64,000 nucleotides of DNA from Diplosphaera chodatii (lineage: Eukaryota > Chlorophyta > Trebouxiophyceae > Prasiolales > Stichococcaceae): the NCBI GenBank assembly GCA_032358165.1, contig JAALGY010000019.1, forward strand, positions 1,178,001 to 1,242,000, in the 5' to 3' direction. Below are positions 9,606-24,600 of this stretch, piece after piece (the first letter of the stretch is position 1; each line of letters opens with the position of its first letter). A program made the translations under genes and the position numbers. Below the pieces are notes generated by a model, which saw only the letters and a list, made by a program, of their open reading frames with translations, ran no database searches and was not told the origin of the DNA.

Positions 9606-12600
9606 TCAACCTAACGGCCCAAGCGGGCCCCAGTCCTTCTCGCCAGAAGGGCTGCCGCCGCTGGCCTCCTCGCTGTCGCTGTCGGCCGCAGGCGGCGTCG
9701 CCTGCAGCGGCGACGGCGGCGCAGCCGGCTTTGGCTGAGTGGCTGAGGTGGGCTGCGCTGCGGGTCTTGCTGCTGCTGGGCTCGGCTGCGGCAGAGATGG
9801 CACAGGAGAGGTTTGTGACGGCGTTTGTTTTGGCGGCGGCGGCGGATGCTGTTGCTGCTGATGGGCTGTTTCTGTGGCCGCAGGTGCCGCGGCCTGCTCT
9901 GGTGGTGGAGCCTCCGCAGCAACAGCAGCTGGCGCAGCAGGCTCTGAGCCGCCTGCCTGGGTGTCACCTGACTGCCGGGCCTCACCAGGCTGCTCGGCTG
10001 TGGAGTCTGCTGCCATCGACTGAAGAGTACCCTCTGCTGGCTGCTGGTCGGGCTGTGCTGCATGTGCGTCCGGCCCAAAGAGCACTTCAGCCTCTGCAAG
10101 TTCAGGAGCTGCAGCATCCTCAGGCAGTGCAGCGGCCGCTGTTGCTGGTACTGCCGCTCTGCTGTCTGGCTCCATGGGCTGGCTCGTGGCTGCTGATGGC
10201 GCAGAGCCCGCAGCAGGAGGCGCTGCCACCTCTTGCACATCAGGTGGCGCCGCCGGAGCTGCTGGCGGCTGCCTGGTGGGTGTGCTCTGGGGCTGGGCGT
10301 TGGCCGCCGCCGCCGACGCAGGGGCGTACACAGGGGCAGGCACCGCGGGTGACTCCGGTTCGGAGGACACCTGGCTGACGCCGCTGGGCGCCGCCGTCAG
10401 GGCAAGCCGTGCTGAGGCGCTGCCCTGCAGGGTGGTTTGAAGTACAAGCTCGTCAGCGGCATGCCTAGTCATACCGCAACTTCACACCACAGGACGGAGC
10501 CAAGAGTGCCTCTTCTGCCAGATTGAGCTGATGAGGATTGCCGGCAGTGAAGCAGCACATACCTGCAGTAAACCGGCGACGCCGGCGTTGGGCGGCCCGC
10601 CAGCTGGCAGGAACAGGTCGTGCTTCTGCCCCCTGAACGCCGCCCACACCTCGCTCTCTGACAGCATCTGGTTGACCTGCAGATGCACGGTCGCAATTTC
10701 AGGGGCTTTTGAAGCAGGTGCTGCCAGGGCAACCGCCAAATATGCAGCCACACGCTCTTTGGTGGCTCACTGTTCAAGGGGCAACACGTCGCAACAAACA
10801 CTGGCTGCACCCTCAGACACAAACAGACCTGTGCTGCATGGGCGCCCTCCGCCGCAAGCAGGTGCAGGACGTCCACTGCCAGGACGCGGGCAACAGCCTC
10901 GTCCCTGTCGCCGCCGCTGCCGGCAGCTGAAGGGACATCAGCACCGCCGCTGGCGACGCTGCCACCGGCCGTCACTGCTGCGTCCCTGTTTGAACTGCTG
11001 TCAGAGGCACGCCAGTCGAGGCGCACCAGCAGCAGCGGCACCACGCTGTGCCTGAGCGCCGCCTCCACCAACAGGTCCCGGAACCTGCATGCATGACAGC
11101 CTTTTCAGATGCTGATCACCTCAAAGAGACATGCCAGCTGCCGTGTGCGGGTTCGTTCAGTCTCCCGCCCTCTGCCTACATGATGCACAGCCACTTGTTG
11201 CAAGGGCTTGCAGCAGTCAAGCAGGCTGAATTATTGCACCTGTTGGCTGGCGACAAGGAGCGCTGCAGCGTCTCCATCGCCAGGGCGGCGACCGCCGGCG
11301 GCGCTGTAGGGCCCAGCGCAGGGAGCAGCGCAGCCACGAGGGGCGGCGTCGCCCGCGCGAGCGCCTCGCCTCCAGCGTCCGCCGCCGCCAGCTGGTGCAG
11401 CAGCCGCAGCGCCGAGCCGGCCGCCTCGTCGGGCGCGCTTCCAGAGGTATCTGTGGAGCAGTGTTGCCCTTCAGCAATCTGTGCAATGTTGACTCATCAC
11501 TGACTTGGACTCCTTTCTATGATGTGCCCACCTGCGCTGGCTGCCTTGAGGCGCGGTGTCAGAACCGCCAGCAGGCGATCCGCGTAGCCGAGGCCCACGG
11601 CGTGGTCTCCCAGGCTGGCATGGCCGCGCAGCAGCTCGCAGGCCGCCGCCGCCAGCACCCTGGCCCGGCGGGCGTCGCTGCTGCTGCCGCGGCTGACTTC
11701 TGTGGTGTATGCCTCCAGCAGGCCCTGAAACACCATCGTGCACAAGATATTGGGGCAGATCCTGATCAGCAGAAGCGGGAACAATGTCTGGCATCACAGC
11801 AGCAGCAGCATGGCGGGAGGCCTTCGGCAGCTGTTGGTGCACAGTCTACAGGGAGCGTCTAAGAGCAGCACGCTGCACCTGCAGGAAGGTGCGCGGGTTG
11901 CGCAGCGGGAAGGTGGGGTTCTTGAGGAACAGGCGCACGTACACGCCTGCCACCAGCTCCTCCCCCTGCAGCGCCGGGTGCTCCAGGCGCCAGCCCTCCG
12001 GCAGCGCCCAGTCCGCCTGCCCGCCCGCCTGCAGTATCAAAGCACAGCTGACGCAGTGATTGGTGCATGGAAGCCGCAGAGATGACACCCAGCAACAGGG
12101 TGCAGAGTAAGGAAGTGACATTCCCTATGCCCAGATCATCCAATAGGCCCCGTGCTGCTGTCGGGCAGCGAGGCTGGGAGACAACATGAATGAGGTAACA
12201 CCTGCGCGGCGCGGGCCTGCCCGGCAAGGTGGGCCAGCTCCTCGCCCAGCGCCGCCGCCATGCCGCCCGACCACAGGCGCTCGGGCGTCTCGCTGGGCGT
12301 GCGCAGTGCTGCAACAGCGGCCTCCCCTGCGCCAGATCGGCAGGATAGCAGATTGACACGCAACGTGACAAGGCGTTACGTGAGCAGCTGAGCACATGTT
12401 AACCAGATTGCTGCAGGATCGCATTGGCAGAGAGGACTGAAAAGACTGCCGCCGGAAATGGTTGCAGCTGTGGGTAAGATCGAAATGGTGACAGCGCACC
12501 TGGACCATCACGCACTGCAGCGGCCAGCCCCGGCGGCAGCAGCTTGCTGAGCAGCAGCATGACGCGCGGGCCGTGCAGCGGCTGCGCAGCAAATCGCCCC

Positions 12601-15600
12601 AGCAGGGAAGCTGTTGCTGCCTGCAGCGTCTGCTGCGTCTCCTGCATCGCAAGCCCTTGTTGCCCGAACATACTGTGAAACTGCCTGAATGCTGTTGCAA
12701 GATGCAGGAGCCTGGGGCTCCAGACCCCGTGCCTCACATGTCTCCACTGCAAACCTCACCCTGGCAGCCTCGAGCGGTGGCGCGGTTGGCAGCAGCACAG
12801 ACAGGGCGTAGACGACGCCGCCCTGGCCGGCAGCCGCCCAGGCAGCCGCAGGCGTGGCGGCAAGGCCGTGCAGCAGCCTGTATGGCAGGTGGGAACGAGT
12901 TGGCTACCTGCGCATGCTCACGCTGGCAGGAGCAGCTAAGTATGTTTGCCGGGTCGAAATTGCCAGAGTTGATATTAGGGTTTACTCCTTGTGGTGAGCA
13001 TCAATAGGCGCACCGCAGCGTCAGGCCGGCTGCCGCCTCGGAGGGCGGGCGGTGCAGCGTCCAGAAGGCGTCCCGCAGCGCCCGCGGCTCCGCCAGCGCC
13101 TCAACACACCCTGCGACATCAGATCAGGGCTTGTTGCAGAGTGTCAAGATTGCAAAACACAGGATGATCACTCCCTGAGCGACTGATCCCTGGCCAGTCA
13201 GGGTGATGCTCATAAAGAGCTGCAGCACATGGGCTCAGGCCACTGTGACGGGCACATTGCAGACGTCGCCCTGACCTGCGTGGGCCGTCAGGCGCACGAG
13301 CACAGCCAGCGCCAGGGCGGCGGTCTCCGCCTCATGCGCCGCCTGCTCCCCGGCCACCGCCTCCTCCGGCGGCTGCTGCGCCCCGGTGGGCATTGCCACC
13401 CCGTGCAGCCGCCTGCATGCATGTGACACCTCTCCTGCAAACTGCCACGGCCGCTGTGCAACACATCATTGCAACTGCACTCTAGCGCAGCTGCACAACG
13501 ACTCACATCATAACCCCTGCATGGAAGTGGCACAGTCATCCACGACTGTGCATGCTGGCTTGACTGAAGACTGTGCTAAAGGCACACCTGCAGGGGCGCT
13601 CCACCACTTCAAGCAGCGGCGCCAGCGCCGGGCGGCTGGCCATCAGCATGGCCAGCCGCGGGTGGCCCTCTACCGCGTGCTGCAGCGCCTGCAGCGCCGC
13701 CGCCAGGTGCTCCCGCCGCCTTTGCGACACCTCCTGCTCACCGCTGTCTTCAGTGCCTGGAGACCCTGCTGCAGCGGCGGCGCGGGCCTGCCCCTTGACG
13801 CTACCATTAATGTACATGACCAGACCCTGCAGGGGGCAGAAATGCACCCGCTTTCCACTTACCTGGCACAATGGCGTCCTGTGATTTAGATGATGAAGTG
13901 TAAACGGCTGAGTATACAATACACGGCAGTATGCGGCGCACCTTGCAGAAGGCGGCAGGGTCAGCCAGCGGGAAGTTGGGCTGCTGGTTGAAGACACGCA
14001 CGTACACACCCGCCACAGCCAGCTCGCCCTGCAAGAACACGACAGTTCTAACACTACACAGATTGCCGATGATCGCAGTAGTTTCAGCGCCACAGCAGGG
14101 TGAGTGTGTAGCATACGAAGGCGATGCACGATGTTCATCACATACAACCAACCTGCAGCGATGCGAAGGAGAAGCAGTCGGCGGGTGCTGCAGCGGAAGC
14201 GGTGCCCGCACGCTGGGCAGCGAGCGCCTCCAGCACCTCCATCCGCATCTGGCTGCTCCAGATGACCTGCATTGACAGCAAGCAAAGAACTGCTGCAGAC
14301 TGATGCGATGTGCATGTGTGTTTCCAATGACTCTAGCAAAAGGAGTGGCCTGAGTCCTGCAGCAGCTTCGTCATGCTGCCAACATACTGCCGCGGTGCAG
14401 GTGCATGTCCAAGCAGGATAAGCAGCTAAAAGGCACTGCAATTACCGTGGGTGTGGCGACGCTGCGGTTGAGGTCCCGCAGCAGCGGCCGCGGGTCGCCG
14501 CTGCCGAGGCGGCCCGCCAGCTGCGCTGTGAGGAAAGCTGCCAGCGCCGTCGCTGCGCCCTCGTGGCGGGGGCCGCCAAAGTGGCCCGCCAGCCGCCCGA
14601 GAGCACGCGCCGCCAGCACGGCGTGATGGTTCTTTGCCGCCTGTTGCAGACATATCTATCGGTAGCATGTGCTGTGGTTGGCTGAGCTTGCGCCTGTTCG
14701 GTGGTACATGAGCAACAGATGCATCGTCCTTTCCTCGATGTTGGCCGGTTCGGGCGGGTTCGGGCGGGTTCGGCGGACCAAGTGATAGTTGCAGGACTAC
14801 TGCTGTGGTCGTGGGACGCGAATCTTTGGAGAGATGGGGAGAGGCAGGACTACTGCTGAGGGCGCCAGACCCCGGTCCAGGGAGAGCTTGGGGAGAGGCA
14901 GCCCTGATCCACAGGTTGCCAAATGCAGGTCTGGGAGCGCAAGTAGCACGCAGCACAACAGCAGAGCTCCACGGCTGTACAGGCTATCAGCCCTGTGTCA
15001 AGTGGCTCTGTCCAGCATTGAAGGAACGTTTGCCGTGGAGTTGCTTGTTGTGCAGACGCTGCTGTACTGGAAGGCACGCTGGTAGATGTGCTACCTCACC
15101 TGCATGTTGGAGCGCACGATGCCGAGGCCCAGGAACTTGGGGCCCCGCTCCTCAGCGGCAGCCGCTGCGCCTTTCCCAGCCGCCGCCGCTGCCTCTGCTG
15201 CCGCTGGGCTGCCGTCCCCGTCGCCGTCCTCCACCTCCGCCGTCGCATCGTAGGCAAACAGCAGCGGCAGCACATGCGGGATGACGCCCACACGCATCAG
15301 CAGCTCCTGCGGGGTGGCACAGCAAGGTTGTCCTCGGGCAAGCCCTGCGCCAGATGGCAGTGAGGTCATTATGTGATGATCATCAGCTCAGCAGCGCAAA
15401 GATTCATAGGGTTACAGGAGGAGCGCACCTGAAGCTTGGTGTCGACAGCCATCTGGAAGATGCACTGCAGGGCGGCGTCCACAGCGGCGGCCGCCCGCTC
15501 CAGGCGGCACGTCCGCACCACGTCGCCCACCAGCACCTCCCTGCAGCCGAGCAAACATGATTGTTTAGTATCTGGATAGCACCGCAGAGTGGCCCTGCAC

Positions 15601-18600
15601 AGCTGCGCTCTGTGTCAGCCTGCGGGATGCGGGTGATCAGAGATTGGACTTGCCACGAGGTGGCGGACACACATCTTCGAATCAGGCCAGTGCACTCACA
15701 TCAGCTGCAGCAAACATGCTCACCGCTCTGCCAGGTCTGCGCGCGCTGAGGCGAATGCCGCCATGCCCGCAAACGAGCGCAGGCAGTGCGTCGCTATCAC
15801 TGCGCCCGGCTGCAGGGACAGGGTGTTTGTGGTGTGACATGCAGCATATCAGAGCCATGGCCATGAATTTCTGTTTGCCTCTGATAGCATACAGGTCTGG
15901 CCGTGAAAACGGCAAGCTTGGAGTCATGCGGCGACAGCCTGCAACCCTGCAACTTGACAGCGTCTGTACCTGGGTGGGCAGCACATCGTCCGGCAGCACG
16001 CTGACGGTGCGGGTGAGCAGCTGCCCCAGGGTGGCCGTGGCCCCGCAGCGCGTCAGCTCCTCGCCGTTGAGCGCGCTGCTGACGCACGTCAGCCAGCACA
16101 GCTCCACCGCCGCCTGCACAGGAGAGACCAGTGTGCTGCAGCTGAGTCGGCGCTCTGAGCTCTGTTTCAGTGGCAGTGAACCATGTATCCTAAGCAGAGC
16201 ACATCTCGTCGGGACTGATGCAGAATTGCAACTTACAGAAATGTTCTTGGCGCTTGGCCAGATGGTGGCTGTGGCTGGAAGGCCATCGGCAGGCAACAAC
16301 TGCAGCCATTACCACAATGGCGGGGCGTGCCTGCAGCTGGGGCGCGCGCTCGGGGCCCAGGAAGTGGGCGCCCCGCTCCCCCTCCGGCAGCGCCACCGCG
16401 TCCAGCAGCATCGGGTAGCCCGCGTACTTGAAGGGCGCCAGCACCCCCGGATACCGCGCGAACAGGTTGCACTGCGCCTGCACGATGCAGGGGCGCAGGC
16501 TGGCAGTCAGGCTGGGCAAGCCAGGACTGTGATGTTCATGTGTAGTAAGTCGCATGGCTGTATACTGGCATGGAAAGCAGCAGGGCATGCCACGGATCCA
16601 ACATCCGGGTTCCGTGGTAGAGTGGCAACAATCCCCTGCAGCATGACATGCACACCTGCAGCAGCAGCAGGACGACGGCGGGGCGGGTGCCGACGCGACC
16701 GGCGGCGCCAGCGCGCAGTCGCTCATACGCGGCACCCACTGCGACGAACTTGTCCCGGCCTGCATGTGCGGTAAGTATCCTGAGCCTTCCTACCGTTTGA
16801 ATGTCCAGATTGGTCTCCGTCATGCTACGACTGCACTACTCCTGATATGATGTGCAATCTGCATCAGTACCTCCATTGACAGCCCGTCTATTGCCTCAAA
16901 ACCTACCCCTGGGGTTCTTGTCGGGGTGGTACTTGCGCGCTGCAGAGCGGTATGCCGCCTTGAGGTCGTCCTCCGAGAAGGCGGCCGCGCCGTCTGCATC
17001 TGGTCGCGGCAGCCCGAGCACCGCTGCCGCGTCAGCCTCTGACATGTCCAGGGGCCGCCGCGATAGCTCCGCCCGCCATGTGTCAAGCAGCGCCTGCAAA
17101 GATCACAGATGCTGATCAAATTGTGACCACCTCACCAGCAGCACTGGCGGCTAGCACAGGGCGCACTTGGAGGTATACATGGTTGCAAGAGCAGGTCAGC
17201 AGGGTTGCATGCGTGCTCTTTCAGGCATCTTGATATCTCGCAGAATGTACTGCAGTGTTCAGAATTAGGCACTGGCCTGACCTGCAGGAAGGGCACATGG
17301 TCGACGATGGGCCACTCGGGGAAGCGGTCGGTGTCGCACAGGTTGCGCAGGTAGTAGCGGTGGCACCACAACTCGGCGCCCAGCTCCGGGTAGCCGACGG
17401 GGGGGCAGGGCGTGTACTCGTACGCCGCGTGCCCGTCCTCCGCCAGCCGCGACGGGAAGCTGCCCAGGTGCGCCAGCATCTGCGGCGCGGTCCGAGCAAC
17501 ATGCTCTCAATGAGGTCGTGCAGTGCCACTGGTGGTAGCTGGTAGCCGATGGCTGATCAGCAGCTGGCAAACAGGGTTGCTCTCAGGTGGACGCATGGCG
17601 CTCATCTGACGATGCAGCAACACTGAGGAGCGACCGCCAAGGTGCAACTTTGGCTTTGGTGCTCATCGACGGCAGCTGTCGCCCTCACCTGTGGCACGAG
17701 GCGCTGCCCGCGCATGCGGTGCGTCCAGATGAGCTCTGGGGTGTCAGAGTCGCCTGACAGGGCTGCCGCAAACGCCGATGGCCCCCCAGTCTGCACGTAC
17801 GAGGTAGCGTGCTTGACCACAGAACGATGTCTCCCCGGGCAGATTTTGTGGAGTGCCCAAGGCAAAAGGGCCATCACAGCAAGATGGGCAGCTCTAGCAG
17901 GGCAACCATCTGCCGCATCGATCAGCCCAGGCGCTCTGACCTGCAGCACATACAGCAGACTCTCGGGCAGCAAGCCGCCCAGGTAGGAGCGCCCCGCCAG
18001 GCCGCTGCCTGCCACTGCCGCCCGTAGCTCCGCCTGCTCCAGGTGTGTGACCTGCACCGCACAGTCAAAGGCAGTCGACAGGCCCCTCGTGCGGACTGGC
18101 GGCCGCCGTGCTTATGGTCACACACATGAGAGCATGTGTGACATGTCTGCAGGGTCAGGCCTGTCCATGGAGCCACAAACCTACGGCTGCTGCTCACCCG
18201 CAGCAGGCGCGCTATCTCCAGCAGGTTGGAGCCGCAGTACGCGAGCGCGAAGAAGAAGGCGCCGGTGGCGTACAGCCGCGGCAGCGCGTCGCCATCGTGC
18301 CGCAGCACCGTCTCCAGCAGCCCAGCAGCGCCCGCCACCAGCGATGGCTCCCCTGTCGCCATCAGCTGGAGCACACCACACGATGTCTTAGCCACTGTGA
18401 CGACTGGGCCGGTTGTGTTGGCATCGCTGGACGAGCCTCGCGGCTCGTCCACAGAGCAGCAGACGCACAGCAGCAGCAGAGCTTGTCTGTACCTGCACGA
18501 CATGCGGGAGGCAGGCAGGAGAGGTGAGAGCGCGGTGGGCCCCCGGCAGCGGCGCCAGCACCTGTGCGAAGCCAGCATGAACAGAGTCTGTCATCACATA

Positions 18601-21600
18601 TGTGTCAAGCTCCACAGCTGTCGCTGCTAAGCTCGGCCATATCGGAAAATATTTCAAAGATCAAGAGCAAAACGGTGTCTGCTACACAGTGTAACAACAG
18701 TTCTTGGGCCTCACCGCGCCGGAGGCATCCACTGCTGGGTGGGCCTCGGCAGCGGCCCGCAGCAGCGACAGCGCCACGCCCGCCTGCTCGAAGGGCTCCA
18801 GCTTGGCTGCAGGGCACATGTGGTGCACGTCAGGGTAAACAAGAACCGTCTGCTGCCCTGCCAACCTGTTGCGCAGTTGCGAATGCCTCATGCAAGTCAC
18901 AGTTCCTACTGCTTCGCAGCATGAGTTGCTGGCGGTTTATGCTCGTCCAGTGTCACAGGAAGAACACGTCGAGACAGTGCGGATTGCCCGAAACCCTGCT
19001 TGCACTGTCCTCTCATTTCGCTCACCTGCGCCTGATGCCACCCACCACCGCAGCTCCCGCACCGAGCCCAGCGGCGCCGGCTCTGCCATGGCCACGCTGC
19101 GGAAGAGGGTGGCATCGCCGACGTGCCCCTTGTCGTACAGGCTGCGGACTGCATCCTTGGACACCGGGCCCACCTGCCAGCATGTGGTGCAGTTTGATGA
19201 GTGCTCATAGCCAAGCCGACCGCTTCGGTTGTTGTTTGAACACACCCATAGGCAGCCCACGCCTTGGGAAGGCTCTGACAAGGCTGCATGCGGCAGACTG
19301 CGCTGCAGGTCAGAGTAGCGCTTGTCACCTGGGTGCCCCACTGCGTCTCCTGCATAGCGCTGCCAGCCGGGGCAGCAGCACCCGGCGGCAGAAAGTATTG
19401 CCACTCCTTGGCATCCTCGATTGCGTGCGCATGCGAGATAAGGTTGGTCGCCAGCGGCGCTCGTGTGCGCTCCTTCGACTCGTGAGCACCTGTGCACCAT
19501 GGTTGCTTGCTTTTGGCAGCAACGGATATGCAGTACACTCTGTTACGGGGCGATTGTTCGGCGCGGTCCAGCAGCATGCTTAAGGCTCACATGCCAGCAG
19601 GTCGACGGCCAGCTGCACGCCGCCGGCCGCCAGGAACTCATCGCAGTTGGCCAGCGCCGCCTCGGCGGCGGGCGCGACCCGCTCGCTGCTGCCCCCAGCC
19701 GCCGTTGCTGCCGGCAGCGGGGCGTCCAGGCGGGAGGCGGCCGCCGGCAGCAGCGCCGCCTGCAGTACGCCCAGCAGCGTGTGCCGCAGCGGGCGCGACG
19801 CGGTGCGGTCTGCCAGGTGTATGAGGTGGTCCAGCCCCGTGAACGGCCCTGCAACTACCATGCTGTATTCAGACGCGCTCATTGATCGCTTGGTGTGATG
19901 CTGCAGACAAACACCAGACACTGTGCAAGTGTTGGTCTGGCCAACTGGCGTTCCAATCACCCAGGCCTGGCTGGCTCTGATACCTCACCGCAGGCAGCTT
20001 TGTCACGATACGACGTGTACGAAGAATTCTCACCGATGTCACCGGCATGTGCGCTGTAAACAGAGGCCATTGCCCGCGCAATCGTGAGCCGGTCCGCCTC
20101 AGCGCTGCGGCCCATCGCTGCTGCCACTGCAGCTGTGCCCCCGCTGCCGGCTCCGGTTGTGCCGCTGCCGCCAACGCTGCCGAGGGAGGGAGCTGCCACC
20201 GCTGGATCCGCAAGGCACAGGAAGGCACGCTGCAGCGCGGAGAACACCTCCGCCGGCGCAGGCAGCTTGTCCACGGCGGCCTGCAGTGGAACATGTACAC
20301 TGCCTGCATATGACCTGCTGTGCACCAGTCACTCGGCAACAGGAGCATTTGACAGCAGGGGCTTCCACGGCAAATTCTCCACATGTGAAAGGGTTGGAAG
20401 CCACTATTCAGTATGTGGATTGTGAACATGTTGGCTACCTGGTCGGCACCGTCCAGCAACAGGTTCAGGTACACGCCGCCGACCGCCAGGTGCTTCTGCA
20501 GGCTGGGGTACTGCACCGTGAACTCTGCGTGGTTCCACGCCGGGGCGCCGCTGCTGCTGGCGGAAACCCCATCACCGGCGCGGGTGCGCGCAGCACGCAG
20601 GGTTGCCTCCTCGTTCTGGCATGGCACAGGTTACAGCCTTGTGAGTGCCAGCAGGTGCAGGAAACATGCATTACAACCAGGGTGCAGCAAGCAAGGATAA
20701 CAGGTGATGCCTGCACAGCTTTGTGGTGAGCTGCGTGGCGTAAGGACACATGCACAGGCACAAGTCCACCTGCAGCGCGAGGCGCAGTTCGGCGCGGGTG
20801 GTCTCGTTCCAAATGAGGCCCGCATGGTGGTGGTCCCGGCCCACCGCCGCCCACATCGCCTCCCAGTTTGCCCGGGACGTGCCTGTCACACCCACCCAAT
20901 AACATGCGATTGATAGAGGCAGGCCCACTAATGGATGCAAACGCAGCGCAGATGCAGGTGCAGCAGATTGCGTATCGGCCTAATGCAGAGGTTGTCATCC
21001 TCATTGCAAATGGACAGAACGACACTGCAGCAAGCAGCACCTGCTGGGCGGGACCGCTGCTGTTGCTGCTGTGCTGGTGGGCGCGTGACGCCGTCCAGGC
21101 TGCCAGTGGCGCGCCGCTCACCTGCTGCTGCGCCGCCGCTGCCGGCGTCCGACCTGGTGCTCAGCGGCCCCCGTGGGCTGTTGACGCTGCTGCGGGGGCT
21201 GTTGAGGCTGCCATTCGCGGCGGCACCACCGATGCCGCGCAGGGGATCTGGCTGCGCGGGTGCACCACCCCCGCTGCGATCTGCTGACTGCTGCTGGCTG
21301 GCAGGCGCCGCCGCTGTTGCTGCACCCCCTGTTGGCATGCCAGCGCTGCTGGCTGCGGGCTGTGGCTGCTGCTGTGCATGGGAAGTAGGCTGGGTCGACC
21401 GTGGCTTGGCCGGGGCTGCGGGGGACGGCCGGCCCAGCGACAGGAAGCGCAGCAGGCCCGGGGGAAAGGTGCGGCGGAGCAGTGCTGCCGCCGGCGCGCA
21501 GCCCTCGCCCCACAGCGCCACGAGGTCCTGGCTCAGCCTCGCCCGCGCCCCCTGCAGCGTGCACGAACAGTTTGCTGCACCCTCCTAGCAGGCAGCTTTG

Positions 21601-24600
21601 ACCATGCTCACTGTCAGCTTTTCTGCTCAATGTACAGTTTGATGCTGAGGGACCATGTGCACGGCGCGAGCAGCTGGGGGCGAGATGATGCCGCTTGCCT
21701 GCGCGGTGACGGCCACATGCAGGTGGTGCAGCATGGCGCCCTCCGCCAACGCCGCCTCCCGCAGCGGCCCGGCCGCCGCAGCGCCGCCCTCCGCCACCGC
21801 CCGCATTATCAGCGCCGCCCCATCCAGGACACGAGCTGCAGCAGCAGCAAAGCCTTCTGCTGTACTGTGCTGACGATGTAGATGCGCCTGACCGCAATGC
21901 TTGCAATATCGGTTGAAGCCTCAAGTGTGCAACCGTGTTGCTACCCAGGTGGAGCCTACGCACCGCCTATGGCAAGCTATCGTCAGATGATCAGGTCAGC
22001 TCACCTGCTGGGTGGCTGAACAGCGAGAACAGGGGCCGGCCGACGGCGGCGGCCTCGGTGAGCAGGGCGCGCAGCATCATGCCCTCGGTGGTGCGCGCCC
22101 CCGGGTCGCAGGCCACCGCCGCCAGCGCCTCCACGGCCGCCATGCTGGTCAGCGGCGGCGGCGGGCGGCGCCCCCCCAGCAGCGCCAGCAGCTGCCCCAT
22201 GCGCCCCGGCTCCCCCAGACACACCGCCTTGGCTGCGGCTTCACCACAGAAGACATTGCCGTTCCCGCCGGGTCATCCTGGGTCGTGGCTTGCCACGAAG
22301 GTTGCAGGCCACAGATGTTCACGCCGCAGGGGGCATAGCAGACACTGCTGACATGGTAGCCTTCCTGCTGTCATAGTCATTGCGTCTGCAACACACGTGT
22401 GACCAGCAGCAAACCTGCACGGGCGGTGAGGTTGTCGTCGCCGCTGTTGGCTGCAAGAGCGTCGTCCTCTGCGGTGCTGAAGCTGCGCGCCAGGCGCCAG
22501 GGCGGCAACCCGCACCGCGCAGCCTGTAACAGGGAGCAGTACAGCTCAGGGTAGCTCAGGGTATGTCACGGGCATGCACGTTCGTGCCGCTGTTCGGCAC
22601 TGCCGAGGTTCGTGAACAGTGGGGTGGCAAGCACACACATCCCTTGAACATGGCATGCGCAGGCTCTGGCTCTGGCTCTGGCTCTATATCGATGTATGGA
22701 GGAAGCACACCGCTGGTGCCCACAGTCGTGTCAGCAGGCGTGCTGCCTCAGACGCCACAGCACTGTCGCCAGAGGCAAGCGCAGCAAACATGCGGCCGGC
22801 TGCGGGTGGTGACACCAGCGCCTCTGCGCTTGCAAAGCGCGAGTTGCTGAGCCGCTGCAGCGCCTGCAGGCTGGCTACCTGCTCCCCTGCTGCCTGCGAA
22901 TTCGGAAAACACCAACATCGAGACCGAAGGACCAAGACATGTGTTCTGCCGACATTCTTGCTCCACTGCCACTCTCCTAAGCTCACAGCCGCACTCGTGA
23001 TGTTGACAACTGGCACCTTAGTCTCGGGCGGTGCAACGGAGATGCCGACAGCCAGTGGCGAGGGCAGCAGCGCAAACAGAGCCGGCAGCAGAGCCTCGTC
23101 GGGGCGCACACCCGCTGACACGCCGCCATATGGTACACAAGCGTTGAAGTCGTGCACGCGCCGGCGCAGTAAAGCAATTGCCTCCTGCATATGTCAGCTG
23201 ATGGAATCCAGTGAGTGCATGGACGCTACCTTTCAGTACGTGTCGAAGCTCTCGACACGGGAACCATGCCTTAACAGGTCGAGCAACAGCACATGTCAGC
23301 AAGCACACTGCATGCGAGGAGGCGGCAAGCACAGACGACCCAACCAGATGCCCCCGTCTGCCTCTATTGCATGCGAGGGGATCCTGTGCTCGCTTGCTGC
23401 AGCTGCTGGGGTCCTGTCTGATGTGGCCTATCAAAGTGATTTGCAGCACATCTCACCTGGCTGGATACACCGCTGGGTGGCACCCCAGGGCCGCTGGGCC
23501 TCTGCCCTGCGTCCCGCTGGAAGGCGGTCTTGGCAAAGGCGCTGAGGTTGCTGCTGGAACCAGTCGGCTGCTGCTGCTGTGATTGCTGCAAGCTGGATAA
23601 GCCACCCACAGGTGGGGAGGCAGAGGGTGTGCTGCCGCCAGAGGCAGCAGCCATGGCCTGCAGTGCAGGCCTGATCGGTCAGCTACAAACCTTTGATCGC
23701 ATTGAAAAGCGCCCTTGTGCATGGGTGAACAGCAATCAGAGTGACACGATCAGTTGCGGCACTTGTCCAAGTATACCTGTACCTTTGGTGCCACGGCTTG
23801 CAAGGTGCCGCCAACGTCGCCGTCGCTGCCTGCGGTGCCGTCGGCCGGGCCGCTGGTGCTGGGCTGACCTGCGCCGCTGCGCAGGGCAGGGAGCGAATCC
23901 CGTGCCGCAGCACCCAGCGCTGACAGCGCAATGCGCTCCAGCTCAGGATCCTGTCACACGAAGGCAGAGGCATTTGCTGACACAGCAAAGTCAATTGCTG
24001 ATTGCCCAGCGTTCAAGACCCATCTGCTGTCTGGTTGTGCATCGACAGGTGCCCCACTCATCCTACAAAATCCCTGGCACTGAAGACCACAGAAGCTGCG
24101 CCTGCAGCACCTGGATGATGACGGGGGCGGAGCTGCCGCCAGAGTCGCCGCTGCGGATGACGCTGCCAGTGGGGCTGGGGGCGGGCAGCACCGCTATCGG
24201 CCGGCCCGCTGCGATCTGCATGCAGCAGCTAATGTCATGAGGGCGCGTGCACTGCGTGGTGTTGTTCTCTTGCTGTAATTTAGAACTCTCGTCTATCGTG
24301 AGCTGCCTCAACAGGCTTGAAGGGAATGGGATACCCTGACCTGAGCTGCGTCAAGCAGTGCCGCCGCCAGAGCATCACGCGCGGGGGTGACGTACAACGC
24401 CGGCGGGCCGCCAGACGCCCACTCGATGCCCAGCCACTGGGGGCGGCGTGCATACCGCACCAGCGCCGCCACATCGCTGAGCTGGTGCCGCAGCGCCACC
24501 TGCAGACGCCCCGCAAAGCATCTGTCAGTGCGCTTATGGTAGGGGCACCGTCGGGCAGTTTTTTGCCGGGCAAGCAGCGGCACCGTGGCCAAGTCCCGTG

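Noticed and set aside
9560..10378. 272-codon plus-strand reading frame
   Set aside because: It is antisense to the Ala/Pro/Gln-rich last exon of the GRV2-like gene, which joins in frame to a conserved exon.
16595..16630. tRNA-like string with GTGGTAGAGTGG inside the GRV2-like gene
   Set aside because: It gives only a short CCACGGA/TCCGTGG stem-loop. No cloverleaf or B box can be drawn, and it lies in an intron.
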